The notes below the pieces were generated by a model. The model was not told where the DNA came from, did no database searches, and saw only the letters and a list, made by a program, of their open reading frames with translations. Below are positions 10,174 through 29,247 of a stretch of 64,000 nucleotides of DNA, in pieces; positions within the stretch are counted from its first letter, which is position 1; each line of letters starts with the position of its first letter. The stretch is taken from positions 1,054,001 to 1,118,000 of the forward strand of contig JACCLO010000013.1 of the NCBI GenBank assembly GCA_029448655.1. The letters run 5' to 3'. The stretch is from Wolfiporia cocos (taxonomy: Eukaryota; Basidiomycota; Agaricomycetes; Polyporales; Phaeolaceae). Position numbers and translations under genes: made by a program.

Positions 10174-10562
10174 GAGTAGAATTTCGAATCAACAATAGTT
10201 GTGAATATGTCCAGAGGCATGGTATATACATGGCTGAACCTTGTTGTAACAGATGCTTGCCATAAAATTTGTTATGCTTCGTCACGGAGTGTTTGATCCG
10301 CGGCGAAACCATGAGCATAGCCATCACGTTAGCGGAGTCATGTCGGCGTTCTGATGACGAGCGTGCGTCAGTGAAACAATCAAATCAAGGGATTCCTGGC
10401 GCCATATCCTGCGACCGCGATGCACACAAGCGCAGTTGGCTGTCGCCGAGATCCGACGACATCTGAACAATGGACAGGACAGACTTCTGAGCTAGATCTG
10501 CGAACTGGGCTATGAGATGGGTTGGCTGTGCGGCTTTAATTTCTGGCAAACGCAAGTGACCA
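10174..10562. other. Intergenic between hydrolase and UstYa-like gene
   Basis: Must contain the hydrolase terminator and the promoter of the next gene. No perfect TATA box or terminator hairpin seen. Confidence 0.4.
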
Positions 10563-11319
10563 ATGCAAACGTCAGCAATTACGGGAGTGGATCTCAACTG
10601 TCTGAAGAGACACAAGTGTGCTCGACTGCTCTATCTGCGCCTGATGTTGTCTGCTCTCAAGACGTTGGTACACTCACGGTGTAGCGTATCGCTAGGGACA
10701 ATCCTCTGTGTAACGTTTGCTCTGGCGGCTTCGTTACTTGCACATCTCATTGATTTCGTCTCCGTGGTACGCATCTTGACAACAAACTGTGAGCTCGTCC
10801 TTGGATGCCATGCGAGGAGTGTCTCACAAAGAACTGCCAGCTTGCCTAGAATCTGCATCGTCAACACAATTTCCCGGACTCCGCGCGCGGCCGACGACGT
10901 TGACCGTGGTCGACTCAACGCGCTATGGCCTTTACGCCGATGACGAATGGGCAGCAACGATACCAACAGGCGGCGGATTTCTGCGCCTCCCTACTAGCAC
11001 TTCCGATGAGGACGATTACTACGCGGTGTCGATGTTCCACCAGCTACACTGCCTAAACAATCTGCGGAGGTTCACTGGCATGAGCGGGAATCTCTCGACA
11101 GAGCACGTCGGGCACGCAGAACACTGTCTGAAGTACCTATATCAGATGATACTGTGTCATGCAGACATCACGACTGAGCCGGTCAAGTGGATCACCAATT
11201 TCGACGGCAACCTTGCGAAGGCGGCTACGGGAATCGGCATAACGCATCAGTGCAAAAACTGGGAGCAGGTCAGGGAGTACGCGGAGAGTAATTACGAAGG
11301 CTGGGGATGGGTAGCATAA
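10563..11319 (+). CDS. UstYa-like (DUF3328) oxidase
   Basis: Best model: exons 10563-10788 and 10841-11319 with a 52-bp intron (GTGAGC...TGCCAG), 234 aa. One N-terminal membrane anchor (LGTILCVTFALAASLLAHLI, about residues 41-60) precedes a luminal domain with both HxxHC motifs that define the family: HQLHC at 142-146 and HAEHC at 167-171. In characterised ascomycete clusters, UstYa proteins carry out oxidation or cyclisation of ribosomal peptides and other metabolites. Here no precursor peptide with repeated Kex2 sites was found nearby, so the pathway is open. Met28 (10644) is an alternative start. Exon 1 could end at the GT at 10767, but no acceptor keeps that frame. Confidence 0.85.
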
Positions 11320-11946
11320 CGCATTTTGGGGGTTTCTCAAACCACTATCTGCAACGGTACACATATCACGGTCTTGATTTGAACATGGTTTTTCCTCCGT
11401 TGTACCTATAGACTGTTGAACATAAAGATTCGTACATAAATATCGTGATTGATGCGAATGCCGTCAGGTTCATGCAATTCGCATCGACACGAACAAGATC
11501 CAAGCTCATGAAGTTCGTGAAAGTAGCCCACATATAATATCGCTTTAGATTCTGGATTTGAGGCCCAGGGGCTGGAGTTCAGATACGCGTTAGCCACAGA
11601 CTCGAGCCTGCTTGACGGAAACATCGACTTTCAAGCAGAGCAGTTTGAATTCAAGTTCGTGTCCTAGTTCAAGAGCAAAGAGCGACAATCTCGGTCACGT
11701 GACTAGCGCGCAGCCGCAGCCACAGCCTATGCTCTCCTACTGATGTCGGGTTCATCATTTCTGCGTGCTGTCTAAACTCTACAGTGTTGCGGTATAAGGT
11801 GTCTCTAATGCCTCGTAACTGAGACTCTCGCTGCTGAGTTACTCGCCTCTGGAAGCTTCATATGAGACTCGACGACCCAGGGCGAGATCTTCGAAACCTA
11901 CGCATGCTGTAACCTCGCGTTAGTTCTATAGAAACCAGAGGTGACA
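11320..11946. other. Intergenic upstream of BEACH gene
   Basis: No coding signal. Several CATGAAGTTCG-like and GAATTCAAG-like short repeats near 11470-11660. Probable promoter of the long gene that follows. Confidence 0.4.
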
Positions 11947-19752
<7,806 letters not shown>

Positions 19753-20205
19753 GGTGCTCGGTGGGCTGGTGTATTTATGTTCGACTTTCGAGTTTCGAAG
19801 CGGAGCTCTGATGGTGGTAATTTATGCGTACGTGTCGTACCTAACGTTAGTCAGATTCAGACATCTTCCGCGCCGTCGGTGTGCGTCACAAAACTTCCTA
19901 TTACTCATCGCTCGTCGGCCGCGACAGCGCCGCAAACTTCAACGTTCCCGTCGTATGTTTAGCCTTCTGCATCGTTAGCGAAATGAAATTCATGGGTCGG
20001 AAGCTCGCTTGCAGAGGCCTCTGGCGTCTGGCGGGGTGCGTTTGGCACGTGTGTTAGATGACTATCTGCTGGAGATCTCCGACTGTGGCTGAGCATTCTG
20101 TACTTGATCGCATCTACCAAACGCGGATTCCTACCTTGCTCTCGCACTGCTCTCTGCTCTCGCGTTCCATCCCTGTATCTTACTCTCTACTTTTCTTGAC
20201 TCACG
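19753..20205. other. Intergenic between BEACH and profilin genes
   Basis: No coding signal. Pyrimidine-rich stretches just before the profilin ATG (TTACTCTCTACTTTTCTTGACTC ends at 20202) resemble the CT-rich leaders common before highly expressed fungal genes. Confidence 0.4.
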
Positions 20206-20787
20206 ATGTCCTGGCAAGGTGATTGCTTCCAGCATCCTTTATCGACCGCGATCGCAGCGGCTGATTCAACCATGGACTGAACAGCATACGTTGACACCAA
20301 CCTCATTGGAACCGGCAAGGTGTCGAAGGCTGCGATCCTCGGGCAGGCGGGTGGTGTCTGGGCATCGTCCCCGGGCTACACAGTACGTTCTTTTGATATC
20401 GGGAGGCGTGCAAGCTGCGCTAACGCGCCATCTGGCCGTCCAGCTGTCAGCGCAGGAGCAACAGGCTATCACAGCGGCGTTCAGCAACCCCGACGCTGCA
20501 CTTGCCAGCGGCGTCAGACTTGCCGGCCAGAAATTCTTCACGTTGCAAGCAAACGATCGCAGTATATACGGGAAGAAAGCGGTGAGTGCCAGCTGTCTCC
20601 TATACACACATCGTCTCTGATAATACTCTTTTCTCCATGACGTGCTCGCATATAGGCGGACGGCTGCGTCCTCGTGAAGACGAAGCAGGCGATCCTTGTG
20701 ACAGAATACACTGCGCCGACCCAGGCTCCCGAGGCGACACCGGTCGTCGAGAGCCTTGCTGATTACCTGATCAGCGTTGGATACTAG
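20206..20787 (+). CDS. Profilin
   Basis: Four exons: 20206-20218, 20285-20382, 20444-20581 and 20656-20787, with introns of 66, 61 and 74 bp, all GT-AG. The 126-aa product is the usual profilin length. It opens MSWQAYVDTNLIGTG, the conserved N-terminal helix that helps bind polyproline; continues with AAILGQAGGVWASS; and ends with the C-terminal helix ESLADYLISVGY. Profilin binds G-actin and polyproline proteins such as formins to feed filament growth in the cytosol. The first exon is only 13 nt, so a plain ORF scan misses the start. Single copy in this window. Confidence 0.97.
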
Positions 20788-21837
20788 TCAGCTCGGATGC
20801 GGTGTGCGCGTCGGTCACTGTTCTTCACGCTACCATGATAGGGGACGAAGACACGGCAAACTGTATATAATATTAACATGTCACGCAATGACTCTAGCGG
20901 ATGGCCCTTTACAGTGCTCCTGCGTGTTGAGCGTCTTCATATGTCTCGGTCAAGCAACATCCTAACATGTGTGCAAGCACGTAGTCAGCGTGGTGAGTTT
21001 GTGCCGCTGAGGACCGACCCGGCCACGATTCCTGAAAGAATCTGTTGCTCAGAGTATACCAGCAAAAGTGCACAGATGACGGTTGTTAACGATCTCGCTG
21101 AGATTGACCGTTACAAGCCAATACGCATTTGTTAAGATCCACCGATCGCACCCTAAGCATTCGCTATGGAATTGATATTCTACCGCTCATAAAATAGCAG
21201 GTGCAATCTCAGTACCATGCTTTTCTCACTGTCACTGTCATATGCGAAGAATGCTGCATGAGATTGGTGAGTAAGTTGAACTACCGTCTATATTCCTAGC
21301 TGCGGGTGGGCGTCTTTCGAAATCTAAGAACGCTCCGAAGCCCTTCCTTTCTGTGAGCGACCTATTGTATACCGTCGTAGTTCAGAACGTTCATGCTGCT
21401 TGTTGTGATCAGGAGGAATGTGATGTTTCTTAGACGTATATCACATCGGCTCCCTGCGATGAGACCTCGCATGCACAGCTCAGCATGCAGAGCCGATTCG
21501 GGGCCACCGCGCTGTCGATTGCTGGCCCTCGCAATGGCGAGTCCACGTTTTCCCAATTGATGATGCATCATGCATCATGTCGCATACAGCGCGATGCCAT
21601 TATAACGCATCCACGGTTGGATACAACATCGAGAGCAGATAGGCACTCCATTTGAGGAGCCCGATAAGGTGTTGCATACAACCGAACGTGCTACATGTAT
21701 GGACACCCAAATTTGTGGACGTGAATATACACAATCCGGCTGCTGACCGGTATGTTCTGTTCGTCTTCACGACATATGTGTTGTTTCATGGGTTCAGACG
21801 ATGTGAGGTATGACAGCTAAGCGCGCTCGTCATGCGC
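20788..21837. other. Intergenic, no gene recognised
   Basis: About 1 kb between convergent profilin and DUF6533 genes. Short frames in both strands have no motifs. A palindromic TGATGCATCATGCATCA lies at 21559-21575. No transposon ends noticed. Confidence 0.4.
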
Positions 21838-23594
21838 TCATACAATTGTCTGCACGTCAGCAACTCTTGGCGAGCGCGAACCAATACCAGCTGCGACTTC
21901 CTCCGGCTCATAATCCTCCCAGTGTTCTTCGCAGTCCTCGTCGTCCCAGTATCCACACGAGTTGATGTCCAAATCTAAATTGAAATGACTCCCTAAGGTG
22001 TCGCTTTCGCAGTCGCATTTCCGCCGACCGCGAGCCGGAGCAAACACGACTGAGGAGGTGCTAGATCGGTCGAATTCGATGTCGAGCGTCTTCTGGAGCC
22101 AGGTGGGACTGGTGTCCGCGGCCACCGTTGTGGCGTACGATGCTTCCCGATAGCTTAGGATCGTCCGGGAGACGAGGATGGCCGATATTCTGCGGAGAAC
22201 CACGGTAAGTCCTCTATGACCGGGCAACGTTCCGGCGTCTGACGCACGGGACGATGAAGGTAGTGGCTTCTGTGAATGTCTGTAACAGTTAAGACCGTAA
22301 TTCGACGCGTGTTGTATGCTTGCTATTCACCTCTTTGAAGTAGATAATCAACTCCGATATATTCATCATCAATAGCAATCTAGATTCTGTGAGAGAGTTA
22401 GAGGTAGTCTATGGACGTGGTCCTTACACGAAATTGAGCGATCCTAAGCGCACAGAGATCAAGAGATGTCAGCACTGTATCTATTCTAGTCAATGCAAAT
22501 TCAGAGATTACCATCTCTCAAGAGCAGACAAGTGAGGGGATATTTTCTGCACGTTTCGAGAGTCTTCTTCCCATCATAAAGGGTAATCCAGGTCAACGTG
22601 ATGATGAGAATGTCTGACAAAATCAGACAAGCTCGCGTCACGACGATCACTAAGGTGTGCTCAGTAAGTAGGCTGAATTCGAAGAAACCACACTCATACA
22701 GCTGGAATATAGCGTAAGCTAGTATGTCATGGCACAATTGAGGGGATCATTTCATGGACGAACCTCGACGAAACAGCGGAAGAAATATTGGAAGGGAACG
22801 AACATGATCCAGGCACTGGAATGGTCGCGTGGTCATAAGCTACGCTTGCGAGTACATACTGACGGTAGTTTCGTTAACATCTATGACGGTCGTCTGTGCA
22901 TTTGAGCGCACCATGTTCGTAACAACGGGTACTAGCCCTAAGATTAGTGTCAACCCAGCGAGGTAAACATTACCTCTGCTAATAGCATATGTTTTCTGTG
23001 CAGAAAACGCTAGGGCAAGTGGAAGTCTGAGCTGATCAAGTTTCGTTGCATATATGACATACCTGCCCAGACGACGTAAAACAACAGACCAAAGAGCTCG
23101 TAGGACAAGTTCACTACATCGCAGCTGTGTATATTGTTAGCGTCAGATTCGTCAAGACACCTGACTTAAGAGGATCACCTCTGTTTCATATTCAGTGTAA
23201 TGGGCAGGTTCATAGCATCAGAATACGTACGAGGATGGTTGTCCATGACACGATTTCCAGAACGCTGAACACCGCCAGTCCAAGCATGACAAAGCGGTTT
23301 ATAATGAAGACAGTCGCGGATTTGACGCGACCTCGCCAGACTAGCCGGACTTCTTGCGGGAAAGTGATTAAATATTCGTAGAGTAGAAGCGCTGGGATGA
23401 TGTCGATAGTGGCCCAATGCATTAATCTTAGAAGCAGCTCACTAGCAACAGCAGCCAGGCTATAATTCCCAATGATGCTGAGATAGGATGTTTTAGCAAT
23501 AGTGATACTTTAGTGGATCAGTTTGACTTAGCACAGACTTAAATTCAATATCCGACAAGATCATAGAATCCGACATAGCGCCCGCGCTCGACAT
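21838..23594 (-). CDS. DUF6533 family integral membrane protein
   Basis: Recognised by the DUF6533 core at 23440-23300 (LLYEYLITFPQEVRLVWRGR), diagnostic of a large basidiomycete family of 7TM proteins of unknown function. Exons I can place (minus): 23594-23539, 23477-23231, 23124-23063, 23009-22912 (may run on to about 22870), one between about 22840 and 22770, 22701-22512, 22443-22428, 22379-22331, 22279-22248 and 22189-21838. Later junctions read cleanly (LIIYFKE-TFTEATTFIVP-ISAILVSR) into an acidic tail with CGYWDDEDCEEHWEDYEPEE. Two problems remain. Joining exon 2 (GTACGT donor) to exon 3 (CACAG acceptor) shifts the frame, and the exon near 22.8 kb is ambiguous. Either an unusual donor is used or an indel has damaged this copy. 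Confidence 0.7.
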
Positions 23595-24433
23595 GCCTGG
23601 ACCTGCAGGTATGGTTGTGTGTAGCAGCACCAGGGGATACACGCACCACGAGTTCGTGGTTCATTTTTGGCGGCATTTTGTAGCCGGCGCCAGTGTGCAT
23701 CGCTGACAGCGACATGCTTCCAATGATACAGATTGGATCATCGTGGCGGTACACGCTGACGGCAATGGGCATCAAATTCCGCTGTGAGTAGAAACACGAC
23801 TCCAGCTATCCTGGACGAATCCTGGCCGTCGTGCCACTCTACATATGGCTGTTACTGAGAGATCGTGGAGACAACTCGTCGCATGGACGGAAGTTACTCG
23901 CGCGTCTGTCGCCATTGTTCTGTTTGAAAGGAGAGGCAGGGCAGCAATATGAGTATCCCTGACGTGATTCTTCCTATTTGAAACGTTTCCCATTGCTCAA
24001 AGTGACAACTACGCACAGCGTTGACAGATGACGAACACCGTAGCCTTGCCGACCCTATCCCGAATTTGACGCGTGTGCAAGCCGCAAACTCGCACTGGTA
24101 GTCGCAAATCACACTACAGTCGATTATCTCATAATGCATCACCTCATAATGCATAAATCTCATAATGCATCAGCCAAGCTGGGGACCGACGTCGTCCCAG
24201 CATATTTATGCATGAAACTCATACCTCATAATGCATCACCGTTTAAGGGTTGATGCATTAGTAGATATGTATATAAATGGTAATTACAGCGATTATGCAC
24301 ATATTTTATAGCCGTAAATGGTGAATCCTTACCTCCGACGATCGCCCAATCAAGGTAAAACTGCTTGTTGTGCTTCTCACACTCGCAGTCTGATTCGCAA
24401 ACCATGTGCGAAGCCAAAGCAATGAGCCACATG
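23595..24433. other. Intergenic with TGATGCATTATGAG repeats
   Basis: Between 24129 and 24240 the word CTCATAATGCAT recurs four times. A near-perfect hairpin GCTGGGGAC...GTCCCAGC sits at 24178-24201. Another copy of the word plus GGGGACGGTCG lies at 25576-25605, beyond the element at 24434-25112. No gene recognised. Confidence 0.45.
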
Positions 24434-25112
24434 GAGGGACTTCAGTGCCGGAGATGCATCTTTAGAGACACCGCAGATGCATCTGGGGCTCTCTAAGCAA
24501 TCTTAACGCCCAAGCATGCTGCATAGATGCATCTGAATAAAATAAGATGCATCTGTGCAAGAAATACCTGTGCAGGGTTCGAACACTTGACCTGGGATCA
24601 GCGAAGTCGCAACCTGCACCACTTCGCCAAATGGTCTTGGTATCGAGTCACATACTTGTTAATATGATCCATTTAATGTCCTTTCATCGCCGTAGCTGTT
24701 AATTGTCAAGTCACACCTTGGTGCAATGTTCCATATTGCCCTGTAGGTAATTTATGACAGCATCCTTACCTCATTGCGGATACATATGGGTTGTGGGATA
24801 CATTAATAAAGAGATGCATTCTGAGTTCAAGGAACACTTGAGCTTACTGACATATGAGTAGAATGTTAAATTTTCTTACAACCGTTATTATATCAGCTAC
24901 TGACTATATATTTGCACAAGATCTTCCTTTCACTAACTGCCTTAGCTGAGTGGTTTCAGTTGCTGTTTTGCTGAGGTCTCATGGTTCCTGGTTTGATTCC
25001 CAGCTTGTGGTGCTTTATTTTGGTACTAACGGGCGCCTAATTCCGATGACTTAGAGTGCCCCAGATGCATCTGCGGTGTCTCTAAAGATGCATCTGTGGC
25101 ACTGAAACTCTA
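24434..25112. mobile_element. hAT-like foldback MITE, GATGCATCT type
   Basis: Ends GAGGGACTTCAGTGCC at left and GGCACTGAAACTCTA at right, the same termini as the two elements at 29248 and 59370. Its long inverted repeats contain paired GATGCATCT words (24453-24482 and 25071-25095). The flanks GCCACATG and CCTACATG agree at 6 of 8 positions, consistent with an old 8-bp target duplication, the hAT length. Each arm also holds a tRNA-like stretch: GGGTTCGAACAC at 24577-24588, and GCCTTAGCTGAGTGG...GGTTTGATTCC at 24943-25007. No transposase. Confidence 0.7.
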
Positions 25113-25899
25113 CCTACATGACCCAGGGATCATGGATCATGGATCATGGCAGAGGCTTGGTGGTTGGCAACTAAGCAAGACATGATTGTCATCAGCAGCA
25201 ATAGTGATGACAAGGAGCAGGAGCAGGAGGAACCAGAGCAAATTGCATCTCAAGATGTCCTGATGCTGTGCAACCAGATGTAGAAGCTCTGCATTGCATG
25301 TGCTGATGCAGAAGAAGTTCCGCTGTTACAAGATGCAGTTGCAGATGTGTAAGTCGCATGCACAACTCCAAAAGCTTGAGTTCAAGTCAAAGAAGCAGAG
25401 CACTTAGGATGTGACATGGGGCGCAGCTTCATCGTCATCGTTGTACTATGTAGTCGAGCAGTGCATCATAGTACTATGCATGTGACTAGGGTGTGACATC
25501 TCAAGATCACATATGTAACATCACATCACATGTTGTCACAGACTTGTGACATTCTGGTAATGCATATATCTCATAATGCATCACAAAAGTTGGGGACGGT
25601 CGCGATGCGTTATGAGATAGTGTACTGTACTTGGAAGCATGTAACACGCCTGTTTGGTAGTGCTTTCTCGGAAGTCTTCAATTATGTACGTTGTTGTGAT
25701 GTCGAGATTCACTAGACAGCATGTAAGCAACTGTCGCGAACCTAGCGACGTCCCAACTAATGCCCTGCCCAATATATCTGCTCCAACCTCTAACGTCACA
25801 AGCCTCCAGGGTCCAACGCTTTACCGAAGGTTGCTAGTTGACAGAGATGAGGTGGTCGAGGTCACAGACTAGCGGTCTTAAGTGGCACAGCAGAGAGGT
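25113..25899. other. Repeat-derived spacer
   Basis: An acidic short frame opens near 25182 (IVISSNSDDKEQEQEEPEQ) and stops after about 33 codons. It resembles the acidic leader of a decayed transposon gene but is too short to name. GTTGTCACA / TGTGACA words near 25533 may belong to an LTR remnant. Confidence 0.3.
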
Positions 25900-26200
25900 A
25901 CTGAGTAAGGGGGCCTAAGCCCCATGAACGGATTGCAAAGTCTGAGGTAAACGCCTCAGACTGTCAAGCTTAAGTACATCCCAGTGGCGCTCTAATCCTA
26001 AGTAGATACCCTTGCCCTAAAGCGACGTGGCCTGTGCGCACGCGCCTACTAGCCAAGACCTAGAACTATTAAGTAAGCGATGATGTAAGTAAGTGTAGCC
26101 GCACGCTAGCTACTGTGTAAGTCATGTGCACTAAAGAAGTAAGTCACATGTTGATATACCCAGGAGTCGAGGGTTCGACTCCCGGTATAAGCGTAAAGAA
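25900..26200 (+). repeat. LTR fragment, family Y
   Basis: The segment with GGGGGCCTAAGCCCCATGAACGG, CCTCAGACTG and TTGCCCTAAAGC...GGCCTGTGCGCA corresponds piece by piece to the better preserved copy at 45170-45310 and, inverted, to parts of 31150-31745 and 35080-36055. It ends in a T-arm-like GAGGGTTCGACTCCC (26168-26182), which is not a complete tRNA. Confidence 0.45.
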
Positions 26201-27231
26201 AGTGAGCCACGCAAAATGTTGTGACAGCAACGAGATTGATCAGATGCGGTAATGGGCCAGGTTTTCAACTGGAAGACGCTCGATTGGTGTTCCCGCCTCT
26301 TCAAACACAATATGGTCTCCTGCGTCATTGTATGTTGGCTCAGTATTGAGATACTCAAGGTCGACTTTGGGTCTGTGGACTAAGTAGTGATCATCAGAGT
26401 GGATGCATGAGACACTGGATGCATATACTAGATACTGAGCGATTATGAAGAGTACTGTGGCAGTCGAGGAGTAGTTTTTGAGGGCAGGAGCGTGCCGCAT
26501 TCCAGGTATTGGTTTGATAAATTTGATAAACTCCATCGATTATACACACAAGAGCAGTTGTATGCACTCGTTACATCACTCTTGAAGGAGGGAGTTAACA
26601 GGAAATGTGGGTGCTTTGGTGTTGTAGAATCAATACCATAGCAGATCAGATCCCCTGGATGGCCACCTCATCATTGACAGGCCCCGCGTTCTTTAAATGC
26701 ATCAAATGTCTATCTGCTCCTGCAACCTGGACAGTATCAGTCCCTTGATCTCCGCATAGCACGACGTTCCATGAGCTATTGCATCATATACTATCAACCT
26801 CCTCTATTTTTAAGGGTATCCAGGGTTGAACGGGTGCATGCAAGGTATATATCTTCCTACTTCATTCGTGGTCGATGCTCTGGACATTTACTGCTGATCG
26901 TTGATACTGTGCCTTCTTGTGGAGCGATCTGGGCTTCTGCATGAGCAAAGGGCTTCTAATTGAGCATTAGCAGTACAGACTTCCTTCTTCAGATTCAGAT
27001 AACGTGATCTGAATCTCATGATCCATCATCGTGAGAAACAGTGATATCAACAAGCGCTGACTTGTCGGCCGACAGATGGTTCCACCGAAACTCGCCCAGC
27101 GCGTTATACAAATGTCATTAATTATTCTGTCCTATGCTGTGAACCATAACAACGTAGGTCTGTGCGCTTGAGGAGCTGCACAATACGCGAACGGAAAGTC
27201 AGAGGTCAAGAACACGCCGTCTGGTCCAGGG
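26201..27231. other. Upstream region of methyltransferase gene
   Basis: A 98-codon minus frame at 26240-26536 has one hydrophobic stretch but no motif or splice partner. From about 27040 the sequence is duplicated at 54298-54451, so the copied block includes the methyltransferase promoter. Confidence 0.4.
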
Positions 27232-28505
27232 ATGGCGACTTTCGCAAAGACGACATTCAATGTGGCAAAATATGCTGCCGGTGCATACCTCTTATTCTTT
27301 CTTCGGGATCCGCTGGGATCATCTAATCTTGTGCATGATTGCTCAAAACAACAGCACGCCCAACATATCCCAAGCAGCTCTACGACTCCATCTTCCGCTT
27401 CCATGAGCGTGCAACTGGCGCGCGGTGGGATACCGCCGTTGACCTTGGATGCGGAACGGGCCAGGCAACGCTTGAACTCACGCCGTTCAGATCAACTATT
27501 GGTATCGATCCCTCGGCCAAGATGATTGAGCAAGCACAGCGTCTTTTGGAAGAGCAAACAGACAGCGAGAGCTGGAAGCTGGGGCTACGCGAGCGTGTCA
27601 AGTATGTTCAGGGCTCGGCGGAGGAACTAAGCCGGCTAGGCAGTTCAAGTATCGATATGATTGTCTCGGCGCAAGCGGCTCATTGGTTCGACTGGGCAAA
27701 GTTGTGGCCGGAGGCTGCGAGGGTTCTAAGAAAGAATGGAACTCTGGCTGTCTGGGTGCGTGCCGCTTTTGCTCTGAAAGTTCCGGCGAGGAGTATTATC
27801 CTCCCCTTTAGCTCTACCTTGACTGGGGATTTGCGTTTCGCATGTGCATGGGCTTGCGTTTGAGCAAGGGGCAGCCTTGAATTCCATTTTCTGTAATTCC
27901 ACGCAACTGCAGACTTAGTGACACTACATCTACCTACAGGGTTACTCCCAGTTCCGTGTGGCTGGCTACCCAACATGTACACCTTTAATCAACGCCTACT
28001 CGGGCGCGGACTCCACATCAACGCTCGGACCACACTGGGAACAGCCAGGCCGCACCATCCTCGATGAGCACCTCCAAGCAATTCCTGACCCGCGCACGGT
28101 TGACTACGGTGGCCAGCCAGGGGCCTCCATCTGGGGCGAGTTCCAGCGCGTCTACTATGTCGGTCCGTTGATATGTCTTCTCACCTACCAAAACGCGTGC
28201 TGATGCCGCGCGGGGTTTCAGGCGTGCACCACCCCGCTCTGCCGCACGCGCTCCCGGTGCTACTGCGCAAGCGTACAACATGGGCGAGCATGCTTGGCTA
28301 CTTACGCACATTCTCCGCGCTGCACAGCTTCCACGAGGCTCACCCTGACGACTTGCGCGATCCCGCGGGTGACGTCGCGGTGCGCTTTTGGCGGGCGCTG
28401 CGCGCGGAGGTCGCGCAGCAGAAGGGGCGCACTGGCGAGGAGGACGAGGAGGACGAGATTGTAATTGAGTGGCCGATGGCGGTACTACTGGCGAGGCGGG
28501 CGTAA
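27232..28505 (+). CDS. SAM-dependent methyltransferase (class I)
   Basis: Four exons: 27232-27280, 27355-27755, 27940-28162 and 28222-28505, 318 aa. Intron 2 is unusually long (184 bp). The Rossmann motif I VDLGCGTGQ (residues 45-53), the acidic end of strand 2 (GIDPS), and VSAQAAHWFDW plus VLRKNGTLAVWGY place it with class-I methyltransferases related to the fungal trans-aconitate / Crg1-like group. The C-terminal half has HHPALPHALPVLLRKRTTW and a poly-acidic EEDEEDE before the terminal EWPMAVLLARRA. It is the only intact copy here and probable source, or sister, of the truncated gene at 54452 and of relics at 32.7, 34.5, 39.8, 44.6 and 60.9 kb. Substrate unknown; likely cytosolic. Confidence 0.9.
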
Positions 28506-29247
28506 TTCCAGGTGGATCAGTCGTTAAGGTGAGAGTCTGGATTTTGCGACATTCGGATTGGTGCATGAGAGATGCGATGAGAATGTCTTCCGGGGCAGCA
28601 GTCTGCACCGCTGAATAACGTCATCTAGACATAAGGCAGTGAGGGCACTGATCCCGGCTTTGCGACAACGCAATGGACCGTACGTGCGAGCAAGAAATTA
28701 CATTGACCACTACCCTATGTTTGGGACGCGTGCTACGAACAATGCAGTTTAATATTGTGCATCAAGCATCATGTATGACTATTGTGCTACATCAACAATG
28801 AGCACCTAGTTGCCGAAGCCGCTTTGTCTGTTGAGAGCTCTCGACGCCTGAAGTGGTTGACTAGTGTCGGGGAGTACAGTTTGGATATCAACAAAAAGAG
28901 GCATATCTGTTGAGCATTGAAGGTCTTAGAGGGCTCAACTATGGTGTTTGATGTTGCCTTGAATTCCGATCTTGCAGTGAGATTGTTGACTTGTGGTGAT
29001 ATCAAGTGGGTGAAGTGTTGTCTCATATACATCGCTCGAGATCGTGTTTGCATCGTCGTCGGCAATGAACATCATATACGGTAATTTAAAAGAGGGCCGT
29101 AGTCAACCATCACTTGTCAATGAACGTCAGCAAAAAGCAGGATAACCTTATGCACATGTAAGGCATGCAAGTGGTTGCAACTGTTTGAGCACTATACATG
29201 CTTATGTAAGGCATCATATGCCGCCACAATGGTTGCACCCGCTTACA
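28506..29247. other. Downstream of methyltransferase; contains a duplicated block
   Basis: 28885-29090 (from GATATCAACAAAAAG to CATATACGGTAAT) is repeated at 57325-57552 with clear similarity throughout. No coding frame is shared by the two copies, so it is a non-coding segmental duplicate. The rest has no recognised feature. Confidence 0.6.

Noticed and set aside
10300..10320. Another Helitron 3' hairpin at CCGCGGCGAAACCATGAG
   Set aside because: The stem does not pair properly and no CTRR follows.
4484..11319. A fungal ribosomal-peptide (dikaritin-like) cluster built from secreted peptides, S33 peptidase and UstYa
   Set aside because: The secreted peptides lack the internal repeats with dibasic Kex2 sites expected of UstYa precursors, so only the gene neighbourhood supports it.
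26168..26182. tRNA gene at GAGGGTTCGACTCCC
   Set aside because: Only a T-arm-like stretch is present; no matching D-arm or acceptor stem. It lies in LTR-derived sequence.
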